Shown here: positions 17,301-24,404 of the stretch, piece by piece
Layout: each line of letters opens with the position of its first letter
Numbering within the stretch: the stretch's first letter is position 1
From: Pedosphaera sp.
Lineage (GTDB): Bacteria; Verrucomicrobiota; Verrucomicrobiia; Limisphaerales; SXQI01
Reading direction: 5' to 3'
Length of the DNA: 38,184 nucleotides
NCBI GenBank assembly: GCA_025359965.1
Contig: JANYDC010000047.1
Span: 1-38,184, forward strand
Notes under the pieces: model-generated
Database searches by the model: none
Told to the model about the DNA's origin: nothing
Seen by the model: only the letters and a program-made list of their open reading frames with translations
Position numbers and translations under genes: made by a program

Positions 17301-17872
17301 GCCTGTTGAGTCCGAAAATGTATGGTCCTCCGGTAAGGCCGACACAGCCGAAGCTGGGATTGACGGCTGCTTTTGGCAGCGGCACCGACTGGGAGACCAG
17401 CAGCGGAGAGGACAGTCACCGACGCGCTGTCTACACCACTTGGCGACGATCCAACCCCTATCCCTCGATGGCAACTTTTGATGCGCCGAGCCGGGAAGTT
17501 TGCCTGGTACGCCGCGAGCGCTCCAATACTCCGCTGCAAGCCCTGGTCACCATGAATGATCCTGTTTACGTGGAAGCAGCACAGGCTCTAGCCCGAAAAA
17601 TCGCAGCCTTCGGAACAACTCCCGAGGTAAATGCACAATATGGTTTCCGGTTGTGCCTAAGCCGAAAGCCCACCGACGCAGAATTGAACGGACTGGTGCT
17701 GCTTTACCATAAAACTTACGCTCGATTCAAGGGCGACCAGACTAAGGCGCTCGCATTTGCCAGCCAGGCCTTGGGAGGTCTCGACCCTAAAGCGGATGCC
17801 TCCAATCTCGCCGCTTGGACGGTGGTGGGCAACGTGCTGCTCAACCTCGACGAAATGCTGATGAAGCGGTAA
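14360..17872 (+). CDS. Secreted PSCyt1-DUF1549-DUF1553 protein with inserted discoidin-like domain
   Basis: A 1170-residue exported protein. Residues 13-35 are a signal peptide (NWSPVLLFWIVLMARGLG). A planctomycete-type cytochrome domain follows with haem-binding C55-x-x-C58-H59 (NCFSCHGPD). DUF1549 spans about 145-380 and contains a second CxxCH at C347-C350-H351 (CAQCHNHKYDP). DUF1553 covers about 840-1170 with ADRL-type landmarks such as NPLTARVVINRLW and RRSNPYPSMATFDAP. Between them, residues 525-650 look like an F5/8 type C/discoidin carbohydrate-binding domain (RYVRIEL, AEVQVFSG, TDPWWEVDL, IDRISIWNR). The DUF1501 gene follows after 17 bases. Such pairs are abundant in Planctomycetes and Verrucomicrobia; a role in polysaccharide handling is proposed but unproven. 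The ATG leaves a short n-region before the hydrophobic core. Confidence 0.9.
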   Translation: MTTSPHAQNRRRNWSPVLLFWIVLMARGLGEVNGATGDEGSALNQKVRGILSENCFSCHGPDAKKGKNGKKVLRLDLPDVAKADLGNGRPAIVERQPEKSEMIHRISTTDLDDKMPPPDSGKKLTSQEIATLTKWVAQGAEYSRHWSYVKPLRPELPKVRAITWPRNGIDRFILARLERDQLKHQPEAEPSALIRRASLDLTGLPPTLAEVDQFLADRAPGAYERLVDRLLKKKSFGEHWARLWLDQARYADSSGYADDPARTIWAYRDYVIRALNANKPFDQFTLEQIAGDLLENPTDEQLVATAFHRNTMTNNEGGTSDEEFRNVAVVDRVNTTMSVWMGTTMGCAQCHNHKYDPITQEEYFRLFAILNNTADTDRFDETPIQVLYTPEQKLQKKKWETDKSRLEKILLAPTAEIAKEQSVWEKSFTTELQWETLHPADVKSKAGAGLQIAKDGMVKFERGGTNDVYTATVPLGTNENLTALRIEVVPDEKPPGRGVGHANGNFVVSRVSAVMVPANPTSIIGRYVRIELPGKEKILSLAEVQVFSGTTNLALHGTASQSSIASDGPAKLAIDGNTDGDYAKAKSTTHTENSTDPWWEVDLQASIPIDRISIWNRTDGSQSRLDGFAIKLLNDKRETVWQKQKLETPKVTMELAVDGTRSIEFATAVADFSQKNFSSTNVLNNNEPKTRGWAIGPEFGKPHFLTLIPKAPVATDAGFNLVVQIEQVSNYDYATIAQFRLSKSSDARAEEFAKVPWSTLGFLRVPSDQRTEDQRKEVLNYFLTVAPALQARRNELAGVRKQLNESKPYTSVPVLRELAGDQRRSTHVQRRGNFMDLGLEVTNSLPSSLYSQAEGGPSDRLALAKWLVDKDNPLTARVVINRLWESIFGVGLVRTSEEFGAQGELPSHPELMDWLAVELMSNKWDTKHLLRLMVTSAAYRQSSRVTPELAAQDPENRLLARGPRFRLSAEMIRDQSLLVSGLLSPKMYGPPVRPTQPKLGLTAAFGSGTDWETSSGEDSHRRAVYTTWRRSNPYPSMATFDAPSREVCLVRRERSNTPLQALVTMNDPVYVEAAQALARKIAAFGTTPEVNAQYGFRLCLSRKPTDAELNGLVLLYHKTYARFKGDQTKALAFASQALGGLDPKADASNLAAWTVVGNVLLNLDEMLMKR

Positions 17873-17889
17873 CTGGAATTCACCCCACC

Positions 17890-19338
17890 ATGAGCCTCAA
17901 AATCGAACAACTACAAGACCTCACCCGTCGGCATTTTCTTGGACGATCCGCCCGAGGTCTCGGTGGGATCGCACTGGCTTCGCTGCTGAAGAACAGTCTC
18001 GCCGCCGACAGCTCGTCGGTTAATCCGCTGGCACCCAAAGCTCCGCATTTTACCGCGAAAGCAAAACGAGTCATCTATCTGCATCTCACCGGTTCGCCAC
18101 CGCATCTCGACCTATTCGATTACAAACCGGAACTAGTGAAACGCAATGGCGAGGATTGCCCGGACGCGTTCCTCAAAGGCAAACGTTTCGCATTCACCGC
18201 AGGCACACCCAAACTGCTTGGAACACCGCGCACCTTCGCGCAATACGGCAAGGGCGGCGTTTGGATGTCCGACGCCATTCCGCACCTGCACAGCGTTGCC
18301 GATGAACTCTGCGTCATCCGCTCGATGACGACCGATCAGTTCAATCACGCTCCCGCCGAACTACTAGTGTATACTGGCTCGCCCCGCTCTGGGCGTCCTT
18401 CCATCGGCGCATGGGTGACCTACGGCCTCGGCACCGAAAACCAAAACCTGCCGGGTTTCGTGGTGCTCATCTCCAGCGGAGTACAGCCGAATGGTGGGAA
18501 AAACTCCTTCGGCAGCGGTTTTTTACCCTCCGTTTATCAAGGGGTGCAATGTCGTTCCAAGGGTGATCCGGTGCTCTATGCCTCCGATCCTCCAGGGTTG
18601 GATCGCGACGTCCGCCGCATGAGCCTCGACACGTTGCGTGAGTTGAACGAAATCCAGTCGCGCGAACTGGGTCATCCGGAGACACAAACCCGCATCGCCC
18701 AATACGAACTGGCTTACCGTATGCAGATGTCTGTCCCGGAAGTCATGGACATCAGCCGTGAGTCGGCCCGCACCATAGAGGATTACGGAGCCAGGCCGGG
18801 TGAGTCGAGTTTCGCCAATAACTGCCTGCTGGCCCGCCGTCTCGTTGAGCAGGGAGTACGGTACGTCCAATTGTTTGATTGGGGATGGGATTTTCACGGC
18901 ACCAATCCGGGCGAAGACATAAGAGGCGGCCTGACGAACAAATGCGCGACCATGGACCGGCCCGTCGCGGCGTTATTGAAGGACTTGCGGCAGCGGGGAT
19001 TGCTTGATGACACACTGGTCGTTCTCGGCGGCGAATTTGGCCGCACCCCGTTCCGCGAAGGCCGCACCGCCACGGGCGACATTCTTGGGCGCGACCATTT
19101 TCCGGACTGCTACAGCATGGTCGTGGCGGGTGGAGGGGTGAAAGGGGGCATCATGTATGGAGAATCGGATGAGCTTGGCTTCAGTGTCGCGCAGGACAAA
19201 GTCAGCGTTCACGATCTCCAGGCCACCCTGCTTCACCAACTTGGTTTCAATCACGAACGACTGACTTATCGGTTTCAGGGCCGTGATTACCGGCTCACTG
19301 ATGTTGAAGGCGAAGTCGTGCGAGCCATTCTTTCATGA
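17890..19338 (+). CDS. DUF1501 family protein with Tat signal
   Basis: A 482-residue member of DUF1501, a secreted family with an alkaline-phosphatase/sulfatase-like fold. The Tat leader TRRHFLGRSARGLGGIALASLL occupies residues 13-34. Characteristic stretches are 'AKRVIYLHLTGSPPHLDLFDYKPEL', 'MTTDQFNHAPAELLVYTGS', 'RSGRPSIGAWVTYGLG', 'QGVRYVQLFDWGWDFHG', 'VVLGGEFGRTP' and 'GRDHFPDCYSMVVAGGGVKGG'; the conserved His and Asp residues in these would bind metal. ATG 17890 is chosen for the leader even though the frame is open upstream into the preceding gene's end. It starts 17 bases after the PSCyt1 protein, the usual arrangement of the two partners. The molecular function of the pair is unknown. 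Confidence 0.92.
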   Translation: MSLKIEQLQDLTRRHFLGRSARGLGGIALASLLKNSLAADSSSVNPLAPKAPHFTAKAKRVIYLHLTGSPPHLDLFDYKPELVKRNGEDCPDAFLKGKRFAFTAGTPKLLGTPRTFAQYGKGGVWMSDAIPHLHSVADELCVIRSMTTDQFNHAPAELLVYTGSPRSGRPSIGAWVTYGLGTENQNLPGFVVLISSGVQPNGGKNSFGSGFLPSVYQGVQCRSKGDPVLYASDPPGLDRDVRRMSLDTLRELNEIQSRELGHPETQTRIAQYELAYRMQMSVPEVMDISRESARTIEDYGARPGESSFANNCLLARRLVEQGVRYVQLFDWGWDFHGTNPGEDIRGGLTNKCATMDRPVAALLKDLRQRGLLDDTLVVLGGEFGRTPFREGRTATGDILGRDHFPDCYSMVVAGGGVKGGIMYGESDELGFSVAQDKVSVHDLQATLLHQLGFNHERLTYRFQGRDYRLTDVEGEVVRAILS

Positions 19339-19402
19339 ACGAGCGCTCACAAAAGCCATTTTGAAATTTTACAACCGGTCCAAGCACCGATAGATTGCCG
19401 CC

Positions 19403-19672
19403 ATGTCTGGTGAGAGCGGGAAGAAAAAATCCAAAGCGATGATGGTGGGAATCGGCCTTGATTCCGACGGTCATAAGCGTATTACGAAGGGCCCTAATTT
19501 CGCGCTGGTCGGCGGCTCGGCTGAGACCCACGAGGTCATGACTGAGAAGGCCATCAAGATCAATGAAAAGTTGGCCGCCAAAGGCAAGCAGTTAGAGGAT
19601 GTGTCTCGGGAGGAGATGGATGATATAGCCCATTCTGTGGGGCTTTCCCCTAACCGGCCGCCACAAAATTAG
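19403..19672 (+). CDS. Small conserved-looking hypothetical protein
   Basis: Eighty-nine residues, basic at the start (SGESGKKKSKAMM) and then VGIGLDSDGHKRITKGPNFALVGGS, a helical amphipathic middle (AIKINEKLAAKGKQLEDVS) and an acidic/Pro-rich end. The codon pattern looks coding and no overlapping frame competes. It has no signal peptide, membrane segment or cysteines. I do not recognise a named family; the middle 'DGHKRIT.G.NF.L.GGS..TH..M...' resembles small uncharacterised proteins of Verrucomicrobia from memory only. It sits 29 bases before the photolyase start, so the two may be co-transcribed. Confidence 0.7.
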   Translation: MSGESGKKKSKAMMVGIGLDSDGHKRITKGPNFALVGGSAETHEVMTEKAIKINEKLAAKGKQLEDVSREEMDDIAHSVGLSPNRPPQN

Positions 19673-19701
19673 TTGCAGCGGATCATCTCACGACGTCCAA
19701 T

Positions 19702-21117
19702 TTGAAACGCATCATCCACTGGTTTCGCCGTGATCTTCGGCTCCACGACAACACTGCCCTGCACGAGGCCTCAAGACGGGGTGCAGAGCTGGTGCCAGTT
19801 TTTATTCTGGAGGAGGCTCTCAGCGCAGGTGTTGATGTCGGTGCGGCCCGTCTGGCGTTTCTACTAAAATCCGTCGAGGCCTTGCGCCTTGAACTGAGAC
19901 GGGCTGGATACAACCTGGTGGTTCGCAAGGGAAAATCCGATGAACTCATTCCTGCCCTTTGCCGCGAAACGGGTGCATCAGCTGTCTTTTGCAACAAACG
20001 GTATGAGCCCTACACCGTCCGACGAGATGAAAGGATTGCTCAAAAACTTTCAACTATGGGGGTGGAATTTCATCGATTGAAAGATTCGGTCATCTGGGAG
20101 AATCGCGAGATTTTGACGCAGAGTGGGACACCCTACACAGTTTTCACTCCCTATTCCAAGGCTTGGAAAAGCCGGGCTGTTCCAGCTCCTTTGCCTTCGC
20201 TCCCTCCGGAAACCCAGTCTTCGACCGTCTATCAATCCGATGAGGTTCCACTCGATCCTTGGATATTCGGGCACAGACTAAACCACCCTGTCACTGCGGG
20301 AGGGGAAGTCGAAGCCCTTAAACTATGGCAAAGCTTTCTCGCTGGACCGATTCACCATTACGAGGAGCAACGTAATTTTCCTTCAATCAATGGGACTTCG
20401 AAACTCTCTCCTCATCTGCGTTGCGGCAACATCGGCATTCGTCGAATGGTGATCGATATTCTCAAGGCCCGCACGGCCTCAAATCCGATGCAGGCCAAGA
20501 ATTGCGATGTCTTTTTGAGCGAGTTGATCTGGCGTGAATTCTACACCCAAATCCTTTCAAACTTTCCTCATGTTATGCGCCACAATTTCCGGCGCGAATA
20601 CGATGCTCTGGCGTGGAGCGACAATGAGGAACACTTTCAGGCGTGGTGCGTCGGCCAGACGGGATATCCGATTGTCGATGCCGCCATGCGTTGCCTCAAC
20701 CAAACAGGCTGGATGCACAACCGATTGAGAATGATTGTGGCCATGTTCCTCACCAAGGATCTACTGCTTCACTGGCAGCGTGGTGAAAGATACTTCATGC
20801 AAAAGCTGACTGATGGCGACATGGCGGCCAACAATGGAGGATGGCAATGGAGTTCAGGCACAGGCACCGATGCCGCACCCTATTTTCGAATTTTTAACCC
20901 CACCACTCAAGGGCAGAAATTTGACCCTCAGGGGAAATTCATTGGCCAATGGGTCCCAGAGCTTGTGTCGCTGGATGAAAAAATGATCCACTTGCCCTGG
21001 GAAAACCCACTACTCGCATCCCGCCTAAAGTACACCCAGCCGATCGTCCTCCACGAGAAGCAGCGCCCAAAATGTCTGGCCATGTATGCGGCGATTAAAG
21101 TCTCTAAATCGAGTTAG
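19702..21117 (+). CDS. phrB: Deoxyribodipyrimidine photolyase (class I CPD-type)
   Basis: Light-driven repair of cyclobutane pyrimidine dimers using FADH-. The 471 residues start with an antenna-binding Rossmann domain (IIHWFRRDLRLHDNTAL, residues 3-19) and end with the helical FAD domain, which shows ELIWREFYTQIL, YPIVDAAMRCLNQTGWMHNRLRM, DGDMAANNGGWQW and GTDAAPYFRIFNP. Asn in 'MAANNGGWQW' and Trp residues of the electron chain are present. The start codon is TTG at 19702; no ATG lies close enough to keep the conserved IIHWFRRD start. The final four bases overlap the end of the convergent regulator gene. A cryptochrome-like role cannot be excluded, but the FAD-domain motifs are those of repair enzymes. 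Confidence 0.93.
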   Translation: MKRIIHWFRRDLRLHDNTALHEASRRGAELVPVFILEEALSAGVDVGAARLAFLLKSVEALRLELRRAGYNLVVRKGKSDELIPALCRETGASAVFCNKRYEPYTVRRDERIAQKLSTMGVEFHRLKDSVIWENREILTQSGTPYTVFTPYSKAWKSRAVPAPLPSLPPETQSSTVYQSDEVPLDPWIFGHRLNHPVTAGGEVEALKLWQSFLAGPIHHYEEQRNFPSINGTSKLSPHLRCGNIGIRRMVIDILKARTASNPMQAKNCDVFLSELIWREFYTQILSNFPHVMRHNFRREYDALAWSDNEEHFQAWCVGQTGYPIVDAAMRCLNQTGWMHNRLRMIVAMFLTKDLLLHWQRGERYFMQKLTDGDMAANNGGWQWSSGTGTDAAPYFRIFNPTTQGQKFDPQGKFIGQWVPELVSLDEKMIHLPWENPLLASRLKYTQPIVLHEKQRPKCLAMYAAIKVSKSS

Positions 21118-23156
21118 CTTTCAAGTGCGGGGCTAATTTGCGCGGTCACAAGGCAAACATCGTCTGTGAGTTCCCCTTCACCATGTATGCGCCTCATCTC
21201 GGCCAGCACCTCATCGCACATGGTGGCAGGCGATAAATCTGTTCGTTGAAGCACCTGTTGCCTTAACCAATCGGAGTCAAGCATATCGCCATTGTGTTCG
21301 ACATCGTAAACGCCATCGGTAAACAGAACAAACATGTCTCCAGCCTCGAAGGGGCGAACCGTGGTGGGGTAACTTGGCTGGGGAAACAGGCCCAATGCAG
21401 GTGAATTCTTCTTTTGATCACTTTCCAAAGCAACTAATTCACCCCTGCTCCTCTGAACATGAAACGGCTTGGGATGACCAGCGTTGGCATAATGAATTTC
21501 TTTTCTTTCGAGGTCAAAAACCATGTAGAAAGCGGTGGTATAAAGCGGACTGCTGCTCTGCTTTAAGATAGAGCGAATATCACGATTGATAAGCTCCAAA
21601 ACCTCGCCGGGCGTCACTGGCAGGCGTGTTAATTCCTCCACCAATGCTCGAATAATGGCAGTCACCAACGCAGCTCGAACGCCGTGCCCCATCACATCAC
21701 AAATGAAAACCCCGGCTTTCGTGTCTGAGAGACCGATAAAATCGAAAAAATCCCCGCCCACCGCCCCGGTAGGAATATAACGGTGCACAAATTGAACGAG
21801 ACTATCTTCCGGCGAGGCGGATCTCGGAAACACAGGATAAACCTGAGGAAGGATGGCTTGTTGGATATCACGGGCCATCCGCAAATCCTCTCTCATTTCC
21901 TCATTTTTCTCCGAGATTTCCCGCTGGCTTACGGCCAAGTCGTAATTGGCCTTTTTAAGCGCCTCCTCGGCTCTCCGCCTGCGAGTAATATCCCAGAATA
22001 TGCCCTGTAAACCAATGATCTGGCCTGAAGCATCGTATAATGGAGTTTTAACCACGTTGACATAAATCTTCTCACCGTGTGGAGGCTGGTGTTCCTCAAT
22101 GGTCTCAAACGACCGGCCGCTGCGCATAATATCCTGATCGTCCTTCTGATACTGCCGGGCCAGATCAGGTGGGAAAAAATCAAAATCCGTCTTTCCAAGA
22201 ATCTCTTCAATCGGTTTGCCCAAAGTCTCACAGAAACGCGAATTGGCAAAACTGAACTGCTCCTGCAAATTTTTTCGGAAGATGTTCTGAGGCAGTGTTT
22301 CCACGAGGGAATGGTATAGTGCCTCCGAATTACGCACGTTCAGCTCCGCTTTTTTGCGTTCTGTAATGTCTTCAACCGTGCCTTCGTAAAACATCACTTT
22401 CTTTTTCGAATCCCTCACTGCCCTCACATTCTCGGATATCCAAATTACCACGCCGTCTTTTCGTCGAATTTTCGATTCAAATCCGCTAACCACATCATTC
22501 TTCTCCATCAGCGAGATAAACTCGTCCCGTCGCCCGGCCTCCACGTAAAGGTCCCTCGCGATGTCGGTCAGACTTAGCATCAATTCTTCCACAGAGGCAT
22601 AACCGTAGATGCGTGCCAAAGCCAGGTTCGCATCAAGATAGTGGCCATCGACGGTGGTTTGAAAAATGCCTTCCACCGTGTTCTCAAAAATCTTCCGGTA
22701 TTTCTGTTGCGTCCTCATCAGATCCGTCTCGATCTTCTTGCGCTCAATGGAATAAAGAATGGCACGCGTCAGCAACGGCCCATTGATCAAACCCTTCACA
22801 AGATAATCCTGGGCACCGGCATGGACTGTTTCCAAAGCAAGCGATTCGTCGTCCTGCTCGCTGAGAACGATGATGGGAATCAGTGGCGCGTGGGATCGCA
22901 ACTCGGCAAAGCCCTCCAACCCGCCGCCATCGGGCAAATAAAGGTCCATCAGGACAACATCCACGCCAGGCCTATCCAACCGCTCCATGCCGCTCCGAAG
23001 GCTGGGCAGCCACTCCAAAGCAAAACTGGCCCTTCGAGCGTCGTGAAGAAAACTGCGGACAGTGCTTGCGTAGTCCGGGCGCTGCGCCACCAACAAAACG
23101 TGCAGCCGTGTCGGCTGCGCTGCAGAATGCTTAGGGTCGTTTGCCGTGTTGTCCAT
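21114..23156 (-). CDS. REC-PAS-PAS-PP2C (SpoIIE/RsbU-type) phosphatase regulator
   Basis: A 680-residue cytoplasmic signalling protein. Domains: receiver (18-125) with D71 and K121 kept but the acidic pair after beta1 replaced (LLVAQRPDY, A24-Q25); PAS/PAC about 150-275 ending 'EDITERKKAE'; PAS/PAC about 285-405 ending 'DITRRRRAEE'; a coiled coil about 405-445; and a PP2C-SpoIIE phosphatase domain to the end. The phosphatase metal sites look intact: GGDFFDF, CDVMGHG, FTDGVYD and TDDVCL. Such proteins usually dephosphorylate an anti-sigma-factor antagonist. No partner (STAS or RsbW-like gene) lies in the window. ATG 23156 is preferred over a TTG at 23195 because it avoids a short unlikely leader. 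The gene faces away from gmd across a 240-base spacer. Confidence 0.9.
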   Translation of the reverse strand: MDNTANDPKHSAAQPTRLHVLLVAQRPDYASTVRSFLHDARRASFALEWLPSLRSGMERLDRPGVDVVLMDLYLPDGGGLEGFAELRSHAPLIPIIVLSEQDDESLALETVHAGAQDYLVKGLINGPLLTRAILYSIERKKIETDLMRTQQKYRKIFENTVEGIFQTTVDGHYLDANLALARIYGYASVEELMLSLTDIARDLYVEAGRRDEFISLMEKNDVVSGFESKIRRKDGVVIWISENVRAVRDSKKKVMFYEGTVEDITERKKAELNVRNSEALYHSLVETLPQNIFRKNLQEQFSFANSRFCETLGKPIEEILGKTDFDFFPPDLARQYQKDDQDIMRSGRSFETIEEHQPPHGEKIYVNVVKTPLYDASGQIIGLQGIFWDITRRRRAEEALKKANYDLAVSQREISEKNEEMREDLRMARDIQQAILPQVYPVFPRSASPEDSLVQFVHRYIPTGAVGGDFFDFIGLSDTKAGVFICDVMGHGVRAALVTAIIRALVEELTRLPVTPGEVLELINRDIRSILKQSSSPLYTTAFYMVFDLERKEIHYANAGHPKPFHVQRSRGELVALESDQKKNSPALGLFPQPSYPTTVRPFEAGDMFVLFTDGVYDVEHNGDMLDSDWLRQQVLQRTDLSPATMCDEVLAEMRRIHGEGELTDDVCLVTAQISPALES

Positions 23157-23396
23157 GATGGGAAAGATTCTTATCGACGAGCCTTGGACTGGCAAGAAAG
23201 GGATTCCAAATAAAACCCCTCATCTCAGAAGATGTACTGTCCATAACTCCAACGCAAACCCACCCGGAGTCCGGATGCATTTCACGAGTAAATGCAAAAG
23301 AGATTCGAGTGGCTCAGAGAACCTTTTGTTACACCTCCCCACTGACTGACGCTTGCGGGAAGGGCCAATTGTTGCCAGTGTCTTGTCCAATAAATC
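23157..23396. other. Divergent intergenic region between the PP2C regulator and gmd
   Basis: A 240-base spacer between two divergently transcribed genes. I see no open frame of note, no tRNA and no convincing hairpin with a T-run. It must contain start signals for both genes, but no well-spaced -35/-10 pair stood out by eye. Confidence 0.5.
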
Positions 23397-24389
23397 ATGG
23401 CCAAACGAGCGTTAATTACCGGCATCACCGGGCAGGATGGATCTTATCTGGCGGAGTGGTTGCTAAAACAGGGGTACGAGGTCCATGGCTTGGTCCGTCG
23501 CATCAATGCCACCGGAGGCACTCATATCGAAGGATTGTGCAAGGACCCCGAAATCTTCAATCGCCGGCTCTTCCTTCACTTCGCAGAACTCAGAGAGGCT
23601 TCGGCCCTCCGCCGAGTGCTGGCAGATGTGGGCGCGGATGAGATCTACCATCTGGCGGCTCAGAGTCATGTGGGACTGAGCTTTGACATGGCGGAAATCA
23701 CTTGCGAAATCACGGCCATGACCACGCTGCGCCTGCTATCGATTTTGAGGGATCTGCCCGTCGGCACACGTTTTTTTCACGCCTCCTCAAGCGAGGCTTT
23801 TGGTCGCCCCATAGCCTCCCCCCAAGACGAAACCACGCCCTTCAACCCGGTCAATCCCTATGGTTGCGCCAAGGCATATGCCACAAACATGGCGAGGGTT
23901 TACCGCGAGAATTATCACTTCCACATTTCAAACGGAATTCTCTACAACCACGAATCACCCCGGCGCGGTGAAAATTTCGTAACTCGAAAAATCAGCCGCG
24001 CTGCCGCCGCAATCAAACTGGGGCTCGCCAAGGACTTGGTGATAGGTTCGATCGATGCCCAGCGCGATTGGGGGCATGCAGAGGATTTCACCAGAGGCAT
24101 GTGGCTGGCCCTCCAACAATCGGAACCTGGGGATTATATTTTCGCCACGGGAAAACTGCACTCAGTCCGAGACATTCTAGAAATTGCCTTCAACACCCTT
24201 GGCTTAAAGTGGCAGGATTTTGTGACTCAGGACGAAAAATTCATGCGCCCGCCCGAACTTGGTCAACTTCTCGGCAATCCAGCCAAAGCCCATCAGGTCC
24301 TAAACTGGCATCCCGAATGGACTTTTGAGCGAATGATCGAACAAATGGTCAGATCGGACTTCAACACGTTAAGCGCACAAAAGCGCTGA
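23397..24389 (+). CDS. gmd: GDP-mannose 4,6-dehydratase
   Basis: Converts GDP-mannose to GDP-4-keto-6-deoxymannose, the precursor of GDP-fucose, rhamnose and related sugars for surface polysaccharides. The 330-residue short-chain dehydrogenase fold has GITGQDGSYLAEWLL (NADP loop GxxGxxG, residues 8-22), HLAAQSHVGLSF, the Ser of SSSEAFG, the catalytic YGCAKAY (Tyr and Lys), and the substrate signature NHESPRRGENFVTRKI. It is about 40 residues shorter than the E. coli enzyme, within the range of the family. It stands alone; no GDP-fucose synthase follows. The stop TGA is part of a hairpin shared with the convergent protease gene. Confidence 0.93.
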   Translation: MAKRALITGITGQDGSYLAEWLLKQGYEVHGLVRRINATGGTHIEGLCKDPEIFNRRLFLHFAELREASALRRVLADVGADEIYHLAAQSHVGLSFDMAEITCEITAMTTLRLLSILRDLPVGTRFFHASSSEAFGRPIASPQDETTPFNPVNPYGCAKAYATNMARVYRENYHFHISNGILYNHESPRRGENFVTRKISRAAAAIKLGLAKDLVIGSIDAQRDWGHAEDFTRGMWLALQQSEPGDYIFATGKLHSVRDILEIAFNTLGLKWQDFVTQDEKFMRPPELGQLLGNPAKAHQVLNWHPEWTFERMIEQMVRSDFNTLSAQKR

Positions 24390-24404
24390 CTATTTGGTCA
24401 GCGC
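24383..24404. terminator. Bidirectional intrinsic terminator between gmd and the Prc protease
   Basis: GCGCTGAC (24383-24390) and GTCAGCGC (24397-24404) form a perfect 8-bp stem with a 6-base loop TATTTG. On the plus strand it is followed by CACTTTTT; on the minus strand by TTTTG. The stem includes the stop codon of gmd (24387-24389), and the adjoining bases 24390-24392 are the stop of the protease gene, so one hairpin serves both convergent genes with almost no intergenic DNA. Confidence 0.75.
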
